From: Thermoplasmata archaeon
GTDB lineage: Archaea; Thermoplasmatota; Thermoplasmata; Lutacidiplasmatales; UBA184
Length of the DNA: 7,065 nucleotides
NCBI GenBank assembly: GCA_030043865.1
Contig: JASHWZ010000185.1
Location: forward strand, 1-7,065
Reading direction: 5' to 3'
The first letter of the stretch is position 1. Every line of letters begins with the position of its first letter. Under the pieces are notes generated by a model, which searched no databases, was not told the origin of the DNA, and saw only the letters and a list, made by a program, of their open reading frames with translations. The translations under genes were made by a program, and so were the position numbers. This document shows, one piece after another, positions 1 through 4,608 of the stretch.

Positions 1-836
1 GCGAGACCGGTTCCGAGCATCGCTCCGACGAGCGCCTGGTTGAGCGAGGTGAAGTAGCCGAACGCGACCGAGACGAGGATCACCGTCGACTGAGCGAGTT
101 GCGATGCGACCGCCATCCGCGCGTCGAGTCGGACGAGGTCGAAGGCGACCGTTTTCAGGATCGGCTGGCCCCAGGTGACCACGCCGACCGCGAGTCCGAC
201 GCCGCCGATCGTTCCCGCAAGAAGGAGGCCGAAGAGACCGGTCATCACGAACGCGCCCGACGCGTTCGCGACATCGTTCGCCCCCATGGCGAAGGAGGCG
301 GCGGCGCCGACCCCGACCAGCCCGAGAACCGTGACCCGACCCAACGACGCCGTGCGGGGCGCGGGCGGGCCGATCCGGTCCGCCGCACGGACGAACAGGA
401 AGCCAAGTCCGAACGCCGCGAACGGGGCCGCCGCCCAGAGCGCCAGCAGCGTACCGATCGTCCGAGTGTCGATCGGGAGCCCCGCGGCGACCCCGGCCCC
501 GATCGTGGAGAAGACGAAGATCTGGATCGTGGAGGTCGGCAGCGTGAGGAAGTTGTACGCGCTCGTGAGGACGAGGGAGGCGCTGACGATGGCCAGCGCG
601 AGCCCGAGGGCGACGGTCCCGGTCGGGAGGATGCCGTGTCCGACCGTCGACTCGACACCGGCGCTCGCGAGCGCCGCCCCGAGGAACGCGAGCGGGGCCA
701 TCAGGAGCAGCGCGGGCCCGGGACGGATCGCGCCCGCCGCGTAGGGCATCCCCATGCACGCCCCCGTGTAGTGGGCGCCGATGCTCACTGCGAACCCGAA
801 TGCGACCGCGACCAGGAGGTCGACCGTCCCGTTCAA
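1..836 (-). CDS. pit: PiT-family inorganic phosphate transporter, C-terminus off left edge
   Basis: This is a polytopic membrane protein expected to import inorganic phosphate (PHO4 family), driven by a cation gradient. Reading leftwards from a TTG at 836, 278 residues are visible. The second-repeat PiT signature GANDVANA is at about residues 185-192. An LPTST segment in the first half (about residues 108-112) and TSLNQALVGAMLG near the left edge match the two loop regions that usually read PxSTT. The first-repeat signature is changed to GAHYTGACMGMPYAAG (about residues 20-35). Hydrophobic segments run throughout. The TTG is chosen because no ATG or GTG lies upstream in frame for over 150 nt, and the next GTG (788) would remove the first membrane helix. 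A GAGGGG lies just 2 nt upstream of the TTG, which is close for a ribosome site. No convincing TATA box is seen. The gene diverges from the antiporter. The family is secure; the start is less so. Confidence 0.88.
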   Translation of the reverse strand, partial: MNGTVDLLVAVAFGFAVSIGAHYTGACMGMPYAAGAIRPGPALLLMAPLAFLGAALASAGVESTVGHGILPTGTVALGLALAIVSASLVLTSAYNFLTLPTSTIQIFVFSTIGAGVAAGLPIDTRTIGTLLALWAAAPFAAFGLGFLFVRAADRIGPPAPRTASLGRVTVLGLVGVGAAASFAMGANDVANASGAFVMTGLFGLLLAGTIGGVGLAVGVVTWGQPILKTVAFDLVRLDARMAVASQLAQSTVILVSVAFGYFTSLNQALVGAMLGTGL

Positions 837-1006
837 GACCCCTCGGAGCCGCGAGTGAGCGCAGTTCGGGTGCGGATATGGCCCCGGCGGGCGCCGATCC
901 GTACGCGGTCGGACCGCGACCGTGCCCGAAGGACCGATCGGGCGGAGGGAAAGAACAAGGCCCTCGAACGTTACCGGCGACCGGCGAAACGAGGTCGGGT
1001 CGGGCG
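837..1006. promoter_or_regulatory. Divergent intergenic region between phosphate transporter and antiporter
   Basis: These 170 nt separate two divergently transcribed transporter genes and must hold both start regions. The only A-rich patch is GAAAGAACAA around 948-957, about 54 nt upstream of the antiporter ATG, a weak TATA candidate. A GAGGT at 991-995 is a possible Shine-Dalgarno element for the antiporter, 11 nt from its ATG. No clear box is visible for the phosphate transporter. Assignment as a promoter region rests mainly on gene orientation. Confidence 0.4.
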
Positions 1007-2332
1007 ATGATCAACGCGGACCTCGCGCTCCTGCTGCTGGCGGGGATCGCGTTCACCGGATTCGTGCTCGACGCACTGTTCGAGCGGATCCGAATCTCGA
1101 GCATCCTGCCCCTCCTCCTGCTCGGGGTCGTCCTGGTCCGGGTCGGGCTCGTCCCGCCGGACACCCTCGCGCTGCTCGACTCGGTGATCCCATTCGTCGT
1201 GGCGCTGACGATCGCCTTCATCCTCTTCTCGGTGGGGCTCGAGATCCGCCTCGCGGACCTCTACCGGGTCGTCGGTCGAGCGACCGGCTACACGCTGGTC
1301 GTGCAGACGGCGACCGGGGTCGCCCTCTCCCTGCTCGCGTACGTCGCCTTCCACTGGGAGCTCCTGATCTGCTTCGTCTTCGGCTTCGGGCTCTCGGGAC
1401 CCAGCAGCGTCGCCGTCCCGGTGCTCGTGCGGACCGCGCGCATGCCGGCGGACCTCAAGACGACGCTCCTGTTCGAGTCGGTGCTCTCGGACGTGTTGCA
1501 GCTGATCGTGCCGCTCACGCTCGTCGGTCTCCTCGTCTCGGGCAACTTCGCTCCCGTTCGACTCGGCGAGACGCTCGCGCTGACGATCTTCGGCTCCGCC
1601 GGCGCGGGCATCCTCCTCGGGCTCGCCTGGCTCTACGTGCTCGACCGGATCCGGGACTTCGCCTCGGGCTACAACTGGACGCTGACGATCACCATGGTCC
1701 TCGCCACGTACGGACTCGCCGACATCGCGGGGTTGAGCGCCGCGATCACGATCTTCGTCTTCGGCCTCACCATCGGCAACGCGCTCCTGTTCGACGCCGA
1801 GAAGCGGGGCGCGACCGCGCGGCCGCTCGCCGCCCCCGGGATCCTCGCTCGGTCCCTCGAGCGCGTGCGGGCGACCCTCGGGCTGTCGACGTCCACGCTC
1901 GACATCGAGCAGATCCAGCAGGTGCACAAGGAGGTGGCGTTCTTCGCCTCGTCGTTCTTCTTCGTCTATCTCGGCGTCCTCTTCCATACGTCGTCCCTCG
2001 ACCCGGTGCTCGTGGGCGTGACGATCGCGATCGCGTTCGTGATGCTGGGCGTCCGCTACCTCCTGCTCCCGCTGCTCGCGGCCTACATGGACACCGAGCC
2101 CGCGGCGCGTCGCTCCCAGCGCGCGCTGGTCGCGTTCAACATCTCGCGGGGGCTCGCGGCCGCGGTGATCGCGACGATCCCGCTCTCCTACGGGCTCGTC
2201 ATCCCCGGGTTCCTCGACGCGATGTTCCTCGCGATCCTGTTCTCCACCGTCGTCTCGACGATCGGGATCTTCGTCTACTACCATCCCGGCCCGCCCGACG
2301 TTCCGGTCCCGGCGGTCGCCGCGGACGGATAA
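1007..2332 (+). CDS. Cation/proton antiporter, CPA (Na+/H+ exchanger) superfamily
   Basis: This 441-residue integral membrane protein probably exchanges Na+ or K+ for protons across the cytoplasmic membrane. About a dozen hydrophobic segments are visible. Motifs in order: FSVGLEIRL (residues 74-82), which resembles the FxxGLE segment of KefB-type CPA2 members; GLSGPSSVAVPVL (128-140), at the place of the usual DPV motif; FESVLSD (156-162), with E157 and D162 at the place of the CPA1 ExxxND ion-binding motif; and RGLAAAVIA (381-389 region), matching the C-terminal conserved arginine helix. A hydrophilic loop of roughly 45 residues (262-305) interrupts the later helices. The C-terminus ends shortly after the last helix, so there is no RCK or TrkA-type regulatory domain. 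The frame is open upstream to 800, but the ATG at 1007 puts a membrane helix directly at the N-terminus and has GAGGT 11 nt upstream. Ion specificity cannot be read from the sequence. Confidence 0.9.
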   Translation: MINADLALLLLAGIAFTGFVLDALFERIRISSILPLLLLGVVLVRVGLVPPDTLALLDSVIPFVVALTIAFILFSVGLEIRLADLYRVVGRATGYTLVVQTATGVALSLLAYVAFHWELLICFVFGFGLSGPSSVAVPVLVRTARMPADLKTTLLFESVLSDVLQLIVPLTLVGLLVSGNFAPVRLGETLALTIFGSAGAGILLGLAWLYVLDRIRDFASGYNWTLTITMVLATYGLADIAGLSAAITIFVFGLTIGNALLFDAEKRGATARPLAAPGILARSLERVRATLGLSTSTLDIEQIQQVHKEVAFFASSFFFVYLGVLFHTSSLDPVLVGVTIAIAFVMLGVRYLLLPLLAAYMDTEPAARRSQRALVAFNISRGLAAAVIATIPLSYGLVIPGFLDAMFLAILFSTVVSTIGIFVYYHPGPPDVPVPAVAADG

Positions 2333-2355
2333 CCATCCCCGCGGCGGCCTCAATG

Positions 2356-2364
2356 TTCAAGTAA
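2356..2364 (+). promoter_or_regulatory. TATA-like box of the winged-helix gene (leaderless)
   Basis: TTCAAGTAA is centred 28 nt upstream of the ATG at 2388. The MarR gene in this window has the near-identical TTCAAATAC at the same distance. This spacing puts transcription start at or next to the ATG, implying a leaderless mRNA. No Shine-Dalgarno sequence is needed and none is convincing. Confidence 0.5.
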
Positions 2365-2387
2365 GCCGTCGCGGGTCCGGGGTCGCC

Positions 2388-2789
2388 ATGCCCGCCGAGA
2401 AGGGTACCGAGCGGAGCGATAGCCTGTTGCCCGAGCCGAGCGGCGGGGACGGTGCCCAGCTCGTCGACCGGATCGTCGAAGAGCTCGACCTCCTGGCGCG
2501 CAACGTGGACATCGTGGAGAAGCTGTCGAAGAGCCCGCCGACCGGCATCATCCGGCTCTCGGAAGCGCTCCACCTGCCGATCCACAAGACGCGGTACTCG
2601 CTCCACCTCCTCGAGCGGGAGGGCGTCATCCAGCCGTCGGCGGACGGCGCGGTGGTCACGGAGAAAGCCCGTGAGTTCTGGAGCAACCTCGACAAGAGCC
2701 TCGACCGGATGACCGTTCTCGTCCGGCAGCTGAAGGAACGCGCCGCCGAGCACGACGCCCGGCCGCCGGCGGGTCGGAAAGGCTATTAG
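2388..2789 (+). CDS. Small winged helix-turn-helix transcriptional regulator
   Basis: This 133-residue cytoplasmic protein is probably a DNA-binding regulator. Residues 1-22 look disordered. Residues 24-62 form helices, with the turn PPTGIIRLSEALHLP leading into a recognition helix around 64-78 (HKTRYSLHLLEREGVI spans 66-81). A wing follows at about 82-92, with the strand GAVVTEK. The pattern of one domain asking whether a gene is on, then 'LSE... HKxRYSLxxLExxGxI.. GA.xT', is typical of compact archaeal winged-helix proteins. Residues 93-120 are a charged amphipathic helix that could dimerise, and the tail is basic. No ligand domain or cysteine is present, so no signal can be proposed. It follows the antiporter after 55 nt but has its own leaderless promoter, so its target is unknown. 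The stop codon overlaps the likely tRNA promoter. The fold is fairly sure, the role is not. Confidence 0.85.
   Translation: MPAEKGTERSDSLLPEPSGGDGAQLVDRIVEELDLLARNVDIVEKLSKSPPTGIIRLSEALHLPIHKTRYSLHLLEREGVIQPSADGAVVTEKAREFWSNLDKSLDRMTVLVRQLKERAAEHDARPPAGRKGY
2782..2789 (+). promoter_or_regulatory. Probable TATA box of the tRNA pair
   Basis: GCTATTAG overlaps the stop codon of the winged-helix gene and is centred about 30 nt upstream of the first base of tRNA-Asn. It is the only AT-rich patch nearby. The distance fits an archaeal tRNA promoter with a leader of a few nucleotides. No AT-rich box is seen in the 19 nt between the two tRNAs, so both are probably on one transcript. Confidence 0.45.
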
Positions 2790-2815
2790 CGCGATGCTGG
2801 GTCGGCGCCGCCGGT

Positions 2816-2919
2816 GCCGCCGTAGCTCAGCGGCAGAGCGCTCGGCTGTTAACCGAAGGGTCAGCGGTTCAAACGGCGACCGGCATCGCGCCGCCCGCCG
2901 GAAACTCCGCTCGGCGGCG
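2816..2919 (+). tRNA. tRNA-Asn (anticodon GTT) with a T-loop intron
   Basis: The gene folds as a complete tRNA of 72 nt once 32 nt are removed. Acceptor stem 2816-2822 pairs perfectly with 2912-2918, discriminator G is at 2919. D stem is 2825-2828 with 2836-2839. Anticodon stem is 2841-2845 with 2853-2857 around loop CTGTTAA, anticodon GTT at 2848-2850. T stem 2863-2867 pairs perfectly with 2907-2911. The T loop is TTCAAA (2868-2873) joined to T2906, giving TTCAAAT, identical to the T loop of the next tRNA. G73 is normal for tRNA-Asn. No CCA is encoded. The base pair 27-43 is a C-A mismatch (2841, 2857). Read without an intron, the T stem has no 3' strand, so simple folding would call this gene broken. 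Confidence 0.85.
2874..2905 (+). other. Noncanonical tRNA intron in the T loop (position 59/60)
   Basis: This 32-nt insertion splits the T loop of tRNA-Asn. It supports a bulge-helix-bulge fold, the substrate of archaeal tRNA splicing endonuclease. The exon helix is the T stem. A 3-nt bulge A2904-C2905-T2906 follows on the 3' side. The central helix pairs T2868-A2903, T2869-A2902 and C2870-G2901, with a terminal A2871-G2900 mismatch. A 3-nt bulge A2872-A2873-C2874 lies on the 5' side, then an intron helix pairs 2875-2878 with 2896-2899. Cutting both bulges at the equivalent position (after the second base) releases exactly 2874-2905 and leaves a 7-nt TTCAAAT loop. Boundaries could shift by one base. 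Confidence 0.75.
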
Positions 2920-2938
2920 CCCTCCTCCTGCTCCCGAT

Positions 2939-3014
2939 GGGCCCGTAGCTTAGCCCGGCTCAGAGCGACCGGCTCATAACCGGTCGGTCGGCGGTTCAAA
3001 TCCGTCCGGGCCCA
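2939..3014 (+). tRNA. tRNA with anticodon CAT (Ile2 or elongator Met)
   Basis: A full cloverleaf is visible. Acceptor 2939-2945 (GGGCCCG) pairs with 3007-3013, discriminator A at 3014. D stem is 2948-2951 with 2963-2966, closed by one T-G pair, around an 11-nt loop. Anticodon stem ACCGG/CCGGT encloses CTCATAA, anticodon CAT at 2975-2977. T stem 2990-2994 pairs with 3002-3006, with one G-T pair, loop TTCAAAT. It is not the initiator: archaeal initiators carry three G-C pairs GGG/CCC at the base of the anticodon stem, absent here. The strong G-C acceptor with A73 leans to the isoleucine isoacceptor whose C34 is changed to agmatidine, but elongator Met cannot be excluded. No intron and no complete CCA tail are encoded. 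It is probably cotranscribed with tRNA-Asn, 19 nt upstream. Confidence 0.92.
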
Positions 3015-3086
3015 CTCTCCCGTCCAATTCCGGCGGCCCAACGTCGGTGAGCGCGGACCACCGCGGGCCCCGGGCGGTCGGGGAGC

Positions 3087-3578
3087 TCAGGCCTCGCCCT
3101 CGGCGTCGGGGGCGCGACGGCCCCGCGTTCGCCCGAGCTCGATCAGCGCGACGAGCGTCGCGCGGGTCTGCTCGACCTTCGCCCGTCCGACGCGGGCGAG
3201 GAGCTGGCGGTCGACCCGCTCGATCGCGGCCCGGGCGGCGGCCGCCGAAGACCGACCCCGCTCGGTGAGCACGAGCCGGATGCGCCGCCGGTCCTTCAGG
3301 TCCTGCTTCCGCTCGAGATAGCCGCGCACCACGAGGCGGTCGAGCACCTGGCTGACCGCCTGCTTCGAGACGCCCATCCACTCCACGACCGCCTCGACCG
3401 AGGCGTCCGACCAGCTCATCGCGCTCAGGATGAACCCGCCGGCCCGGGGCAGGTCGTCGCAGCCGATCGCTTCCTGGGCACGCCGCACGGCCTGACCGTA
3501 CGTGCGGCGGGCCGCCCGGACCAACGCGGACAGCGGGACGTCGTCGTAGGTGCCGGGACCGGTGGGCAACTTGGCCAT
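3087..3578 (-). CDS. MarR-family transcriptional regulator
   Basis: This 163-residue protein is a MarR-type dimeric DNA-binding regulator. Residues 12-50 are the N-terminal dimerisation helices. The winged helix-turn-helix spans about 55-108, with recognition helix SKQAVSQVLDRLVVRGYLER (71-90) and the wing motif DLKDRRRIRLVLTERG (93-108), whose D-x-x-D-R-R is the family hallmark. Residues 109-150 are the C-terminal dimerisation helix, followed by a short charged tail. There is one cysteine, C40, near the dimer interface, which could sense oxidation, though this is only a possibility. The gene lies 96 nt downstream of the Gly/Cys-rich carrier on the same strand but has its own TATA box 28 nt upstream of the ATG, so it is probably leaderless. 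Dyad and direct repeats cover this promoter and suggest autoregulation. Ligand and other targets are unknown; the neighbouring Fe-S genes are candidates. Confidence 0.92.
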   Translation of the reverse strand: MAKLPTGPGTYDDVPLSALVRAARRTYGQAVRRAQEAIGCDDLPRAGGFILSAMSWSDASVEAVVEWMGVSKQAVSQVLDRLVVRGYLERKQDLKDRRRIRLVLTERGRSSAAAARAAIERVDRQLLARVGRAKVEQTRATLVALIELGRTRGRRAPDAEGEA

Positions 3579-3579
3579 T

Positions 3580-3601
3580 AGTCAATATTATAGACAGTCA
3601 A
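3580..3601 (-). repeat. Direct repeat AGTCAA, two copies at 16-nt spacing
   Basis: AGTCAA occurs at 3580-3585 and again at 3596-3601 (read on the minus strand as TTGACT). The copies lie between the MarR TATA box and its ATG, where the first transcribed bases should be. A protein bound here would block initiation, so this is a candidate operator or part of one. The surroundings are much more AT-rich than the rest of the window. Confidence 0.45.
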
Positions 3602-3616
3602 GTATTTGAACCTGTC
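3593..3616 (-). promoter_or_regulatory. MarR promoter: TATA box inside an imperfect dyad
   Basis: On the minus strand the TATA-like box TTCAAATAC (3610-3602) is centred 28 nt before the ATG. It sits inside a 24-bp imperfect palindrome with outer arms GACAG (3593-3597) and CTGTC (3612-3616) and inner arms TCAA (3598-3601) and TTGA (3606-3609). MarR proteins bind palindromes of about this size and often repress their own promoters. The TATA call is well supported by spacing; operator function is inferred. Confidence 0.5.
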
Positions 3617-3621
3617 TCCTT

Positions 3622-3640
3622 CGCACGGCCGGTACGTGCG
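3622..3640. repeat. Inverted repeat CGCACG-N7-CGTGCG upstream of MarR promoter
   Basis: Perfect 6-bp arms flank a 7-nt spacer. The repeat sits 12 nt upstream of the MarR TATA box and between it and the stop of the Gly/Cys-rich carrier gene. It could be an activator site for MarR or a hairpin ending the carrier transcript; no T tract follows on the minus strand, which argues against a terminator. The same half-sites in reversed order occur at 4576-4594. Confidence 0.35.
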
Positions 3641-3674
3641 GGGATAGGGAGAGAAGGGGTTGGACCGGAGCGGA

Positions 3675-4118
3675 TTACCCGCAGCCGCACCCACCGGCGC
3701 CGCAACCGCAGCCGCCCGCCTCGGACCCACCGTGACCCTCGGTCGAGGTGGGGAGATGGGGGGCGTCGATCTTGAAACCGGTGGCGTTCAGGTCCTGGAC
3801 GAAGTCGATTCTCGCGCCCATCAGGAGCTCGGCGCTCAGGTCGTCCACGACGATCGAGAACCCATCGACCTGGACGACTTGGTCCCCGTTGCGGGGCTTG
3901 TCGAACGCCATCCCGAACGACGGGCCGTGACCGCCCCCGCCGCCGCCGCATCCGCACCCTCCGCCGCCGGAGCCGCAGCCACAGCCGCCGCCGCCGCCCC
4001 CGCTTGACTGAAGGTAGACGCGGACCGCGGTGCCGGGCGCCTGGCCCTTGATCAAGGTCCGAACCTGGTCCTGCGCTTCCCGGGTCACTTCCAATTTGAG
4101 ACTATTACTATCGCTCAT
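3675..4118 (-). CDS. A-type Fe-S carrier (HesB/IscA fold) with Gly/Cys-rich insertion and tail
   Basis: This 147-residue cytoplasmic protein keeps the HesB/IscA fold: the opening LEVTREAQDQVRTLI (9-23), the strand AVRVYLQ (31-37), FGMAFDKP (68-75), VDGFSIVVDD (84-93) and the GARIDFVQDLNATGFKI segment (101-117). Where the canonical carrier has GGGCSG with a single cysteine, this one has a glycine stretch of about 30 residues carrying two CGC pairs (C46, C48, C55, C57) and H64. The C-terminal CSCG motif is replaced by another glycine-rich tail with two CGC pairs (C137, C139, C144, C146). A-type proteins pass Fe-S clusters to apo-enzymes using one plus two cysteines; here eight are available. 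It is 75 nt downstream of the canonical carrier but has a separate promoter and a strong Shine-Dalgarno sequence. Fe-S carriage is likely by family; binding of another metal or a storage role is possible. Confidence 0.85.
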   Translation of the reverse strand: MSDSNSLKLEVTREAQDQVRTLIKGQAPGTAVRVYLQSSGGGGGGCGCGSGGGGCGCGGGGGGHGPSFGMAFDKPRNGDQVVQVDGFSIVVDDLSAELLMGARIDFVQDLNATGFKIDAPHLPTSTEGHGGSEAGGCGCGAGGCGCG

Positions 4119-4126
4119 TCCTGGGG

Positions 4127-4135
4127 CCCTCCTCC
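4127..4135 (-). promoter_or_regulatory. Strong Shine-Dalgarno sequence of the Gly/Cys-rich carrier
   Basis: On the minus strand GGAGGAGGG lies 8-12 nt upstream of the ATG at 4118. It is the strongest ribosome-binding match in the window and fixes this ATG as the start. Together with the TATA box about 50 nt upstream it implies a leader of roughly 25 nt, unlike the leaderless neighbours. Confidence 0.65.
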
Positions 4136-4164
4136 GTTACCCCGAGATTCGTACCGGGACGGTT

Positions 4165-4171
4165 GTATAAA
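4165..4171 (-). promoter_or_regulatory. TATA box of the Gly/Cys-rich carrier
   Basis: TTTATAC on the minus strand is a good archaeal TATA box, in the 75-nt gap after the canonical carrier's stop codon. It is centred 50 nt upstream of the ATG, so transcription should start about 24 nt before it. The two carriers can therefore be expressed independently. Confidence 0.6.
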
Positions 4172-4193
4172 GGTTCGAGGCTCGGGTCGCCGG

Positions 4194-4523
4194 CTACGCC
4201 GAGAACGACTTCCCGCAGGAGCAGGTCTCCTTCGCGTTGGGATTGAAGATCTTGAACCCCGACGCCTCGAGACCGAGCAGGTAGTCGACCTTGAGCCCCT
4301 CGAGCAGCGGGGCGCTCGCCTTGTCGACCACGACCGTGAGCCCGTTCGACTGGAACGCGACCTCGTCGCCGCTCTCCCGGCGGTCGAACGACATGCCGTA
4401 GGTGAGCCCCGAGCAGCCGCCGCCCTGGACGTAGATGCGGAGCGCGGCGCCGGGCTTCCCTTGCTTCTCCATGATCTTCATCACCTGCTCCCGGGCGCTG
4501 GGAGTGACCTCGATGGTGACCAT
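4194..4523 (-). CDS. iscA: Canonical A-type Fe-S cluster carrier (IscA/ErpA/SufA family)
   Basis: This 109-residue cytoplasmic protein is of standard length for the family and carries all three cluster-binding cysteines: C37 in GGGCSGLTYGMSFD (34-47) and C101/C103 in the C-terminal CSCGKSF. The flanking family segments ITVT-like IEVTPSA (4-10), LRIYVQ (28-33), GLTVVVD (61-67) and YLLGLEASGFKIFNPNA (81-97) are intact. Such proteins dimerise and deliver [2Fe-2S] or [4Fe-4S] clusters from the SUF scaffold to client enzymes. No other SUF genes are in the window. A TATA box is centred 38 nt upstream, giving a leader of about a dozen nucleotides that contains GAGGTC and a perfect inverted repeat, suggesting regulation at this promoter. 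The gene is divergent from the glutamine amidotransferase. Archaea lack a clear IscA/SufA/ErpA distinction, so the symbol is a family label. Confidence 0.93.
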   Translation of the reverse strand: MVTIEVTPSAREQVMKIMEKQGKPGAALRIYVQGGGCSGLTYGMSFDRRESGDEVAFQSNGLTVVVDKASAPLLEGLKVDYLLGLEASGFKIFNPNAKETCSCGKSFSA

Positions 4524-4539
4524 GGTCCGACCTCGGACC
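4524..4539. repeat. Perfect inverted repeat next to the iscA start codon
   Basis: GGTCCGA-cc-TCGGACC has perfect 7-bp arms with a 2-nt spacer and directly abuts the ATG at 4523. It spans the expected transcription start and the GAGGTC ribosome site. It could be an operator, or in RNA a hairpin hiding the ribosome site, though a 2-nt loop would force the innermost pairs open. Confidence 0.45.
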
Positions 4540-4557
4540 GACTAGTTCCTGAAGGGT

Positions 4558-4564
4558 GTAAAAG
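4558..4564 (-). promoter_or_regulatory. TATA box of the canonical Fe-S carrier
   Basis: CTTTTAC on the minus strand is centred 38 nt upstream of the ATG at 4523. This places transcription start about 10-12 nt before the ATG. It is the only A/T-rich patch in the correct range. Confidence 0.5.
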
Positions 4565-4575
4565 ACTTGCTTTCT

Positions 4576-4594
4576 CGTGCGCCACCTGCGCACG
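4576..4594. repeat. Perfect dyad between divergent promoters
   Basis: CGTGCGC-cacct-GCGCACG has perfect 7-bp arms and a 5-nt spacer. It lies midway between the carrier's TATA box (4558-4564) and the amidotransferase's TATA box (4609-4617), 11 and 14 nt from each. A bound protein could act on both promoters. Half-site CGTGCG recurs in reversed arrangement at 3622-3640. Confidence 0.45.
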
Positions 4595-4608
4595 CTTGCC
4601 GCCCGACG

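Noticed and set aside
99..1010. Long plus-strand reading frame opposite the phosphate transporter
   Set aside because: Its product is almost all Arg, Glu, Asp and Gly with no domain, while the opposite strand encodes clear PiT motifs. It is a GC-rich antisense shadow.
922..2364. Long overlapping frames on both strands across the antiporter (480 and 460 residues)
   Set aside because: Both give Arg/Asp/Glu/Pro-rich low-complexity products. The antiporter frame shows membrane helices and family motifs, so the others are compositional shadows.
2816..2880. tRNA-Asn as a truncated pseudogene
   Set aside because: CGGCGAC at 2874-2880 nearly matches the acceptor 3' strand and first suggested a deletion of the T stem. 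The perfect T and acceptor strands at 2907-2918 explain the gene better as intron-containing.
3060..3078. Hairpin ACCGC-N9-GCGGT downstream of MarR as a terminator
   Set aside because: Short arms in very GC-rich DNA and no T tract on either strand; chance pairing is likely.
3932..4002. Trinucleotide-like run as a replication slip or frameshift in the carrier
   Set aside because: The frame stays open and the conserved HesB segments continue in the same frame on both sides, so it is a coding glycine/cysteine expansion, not a break.
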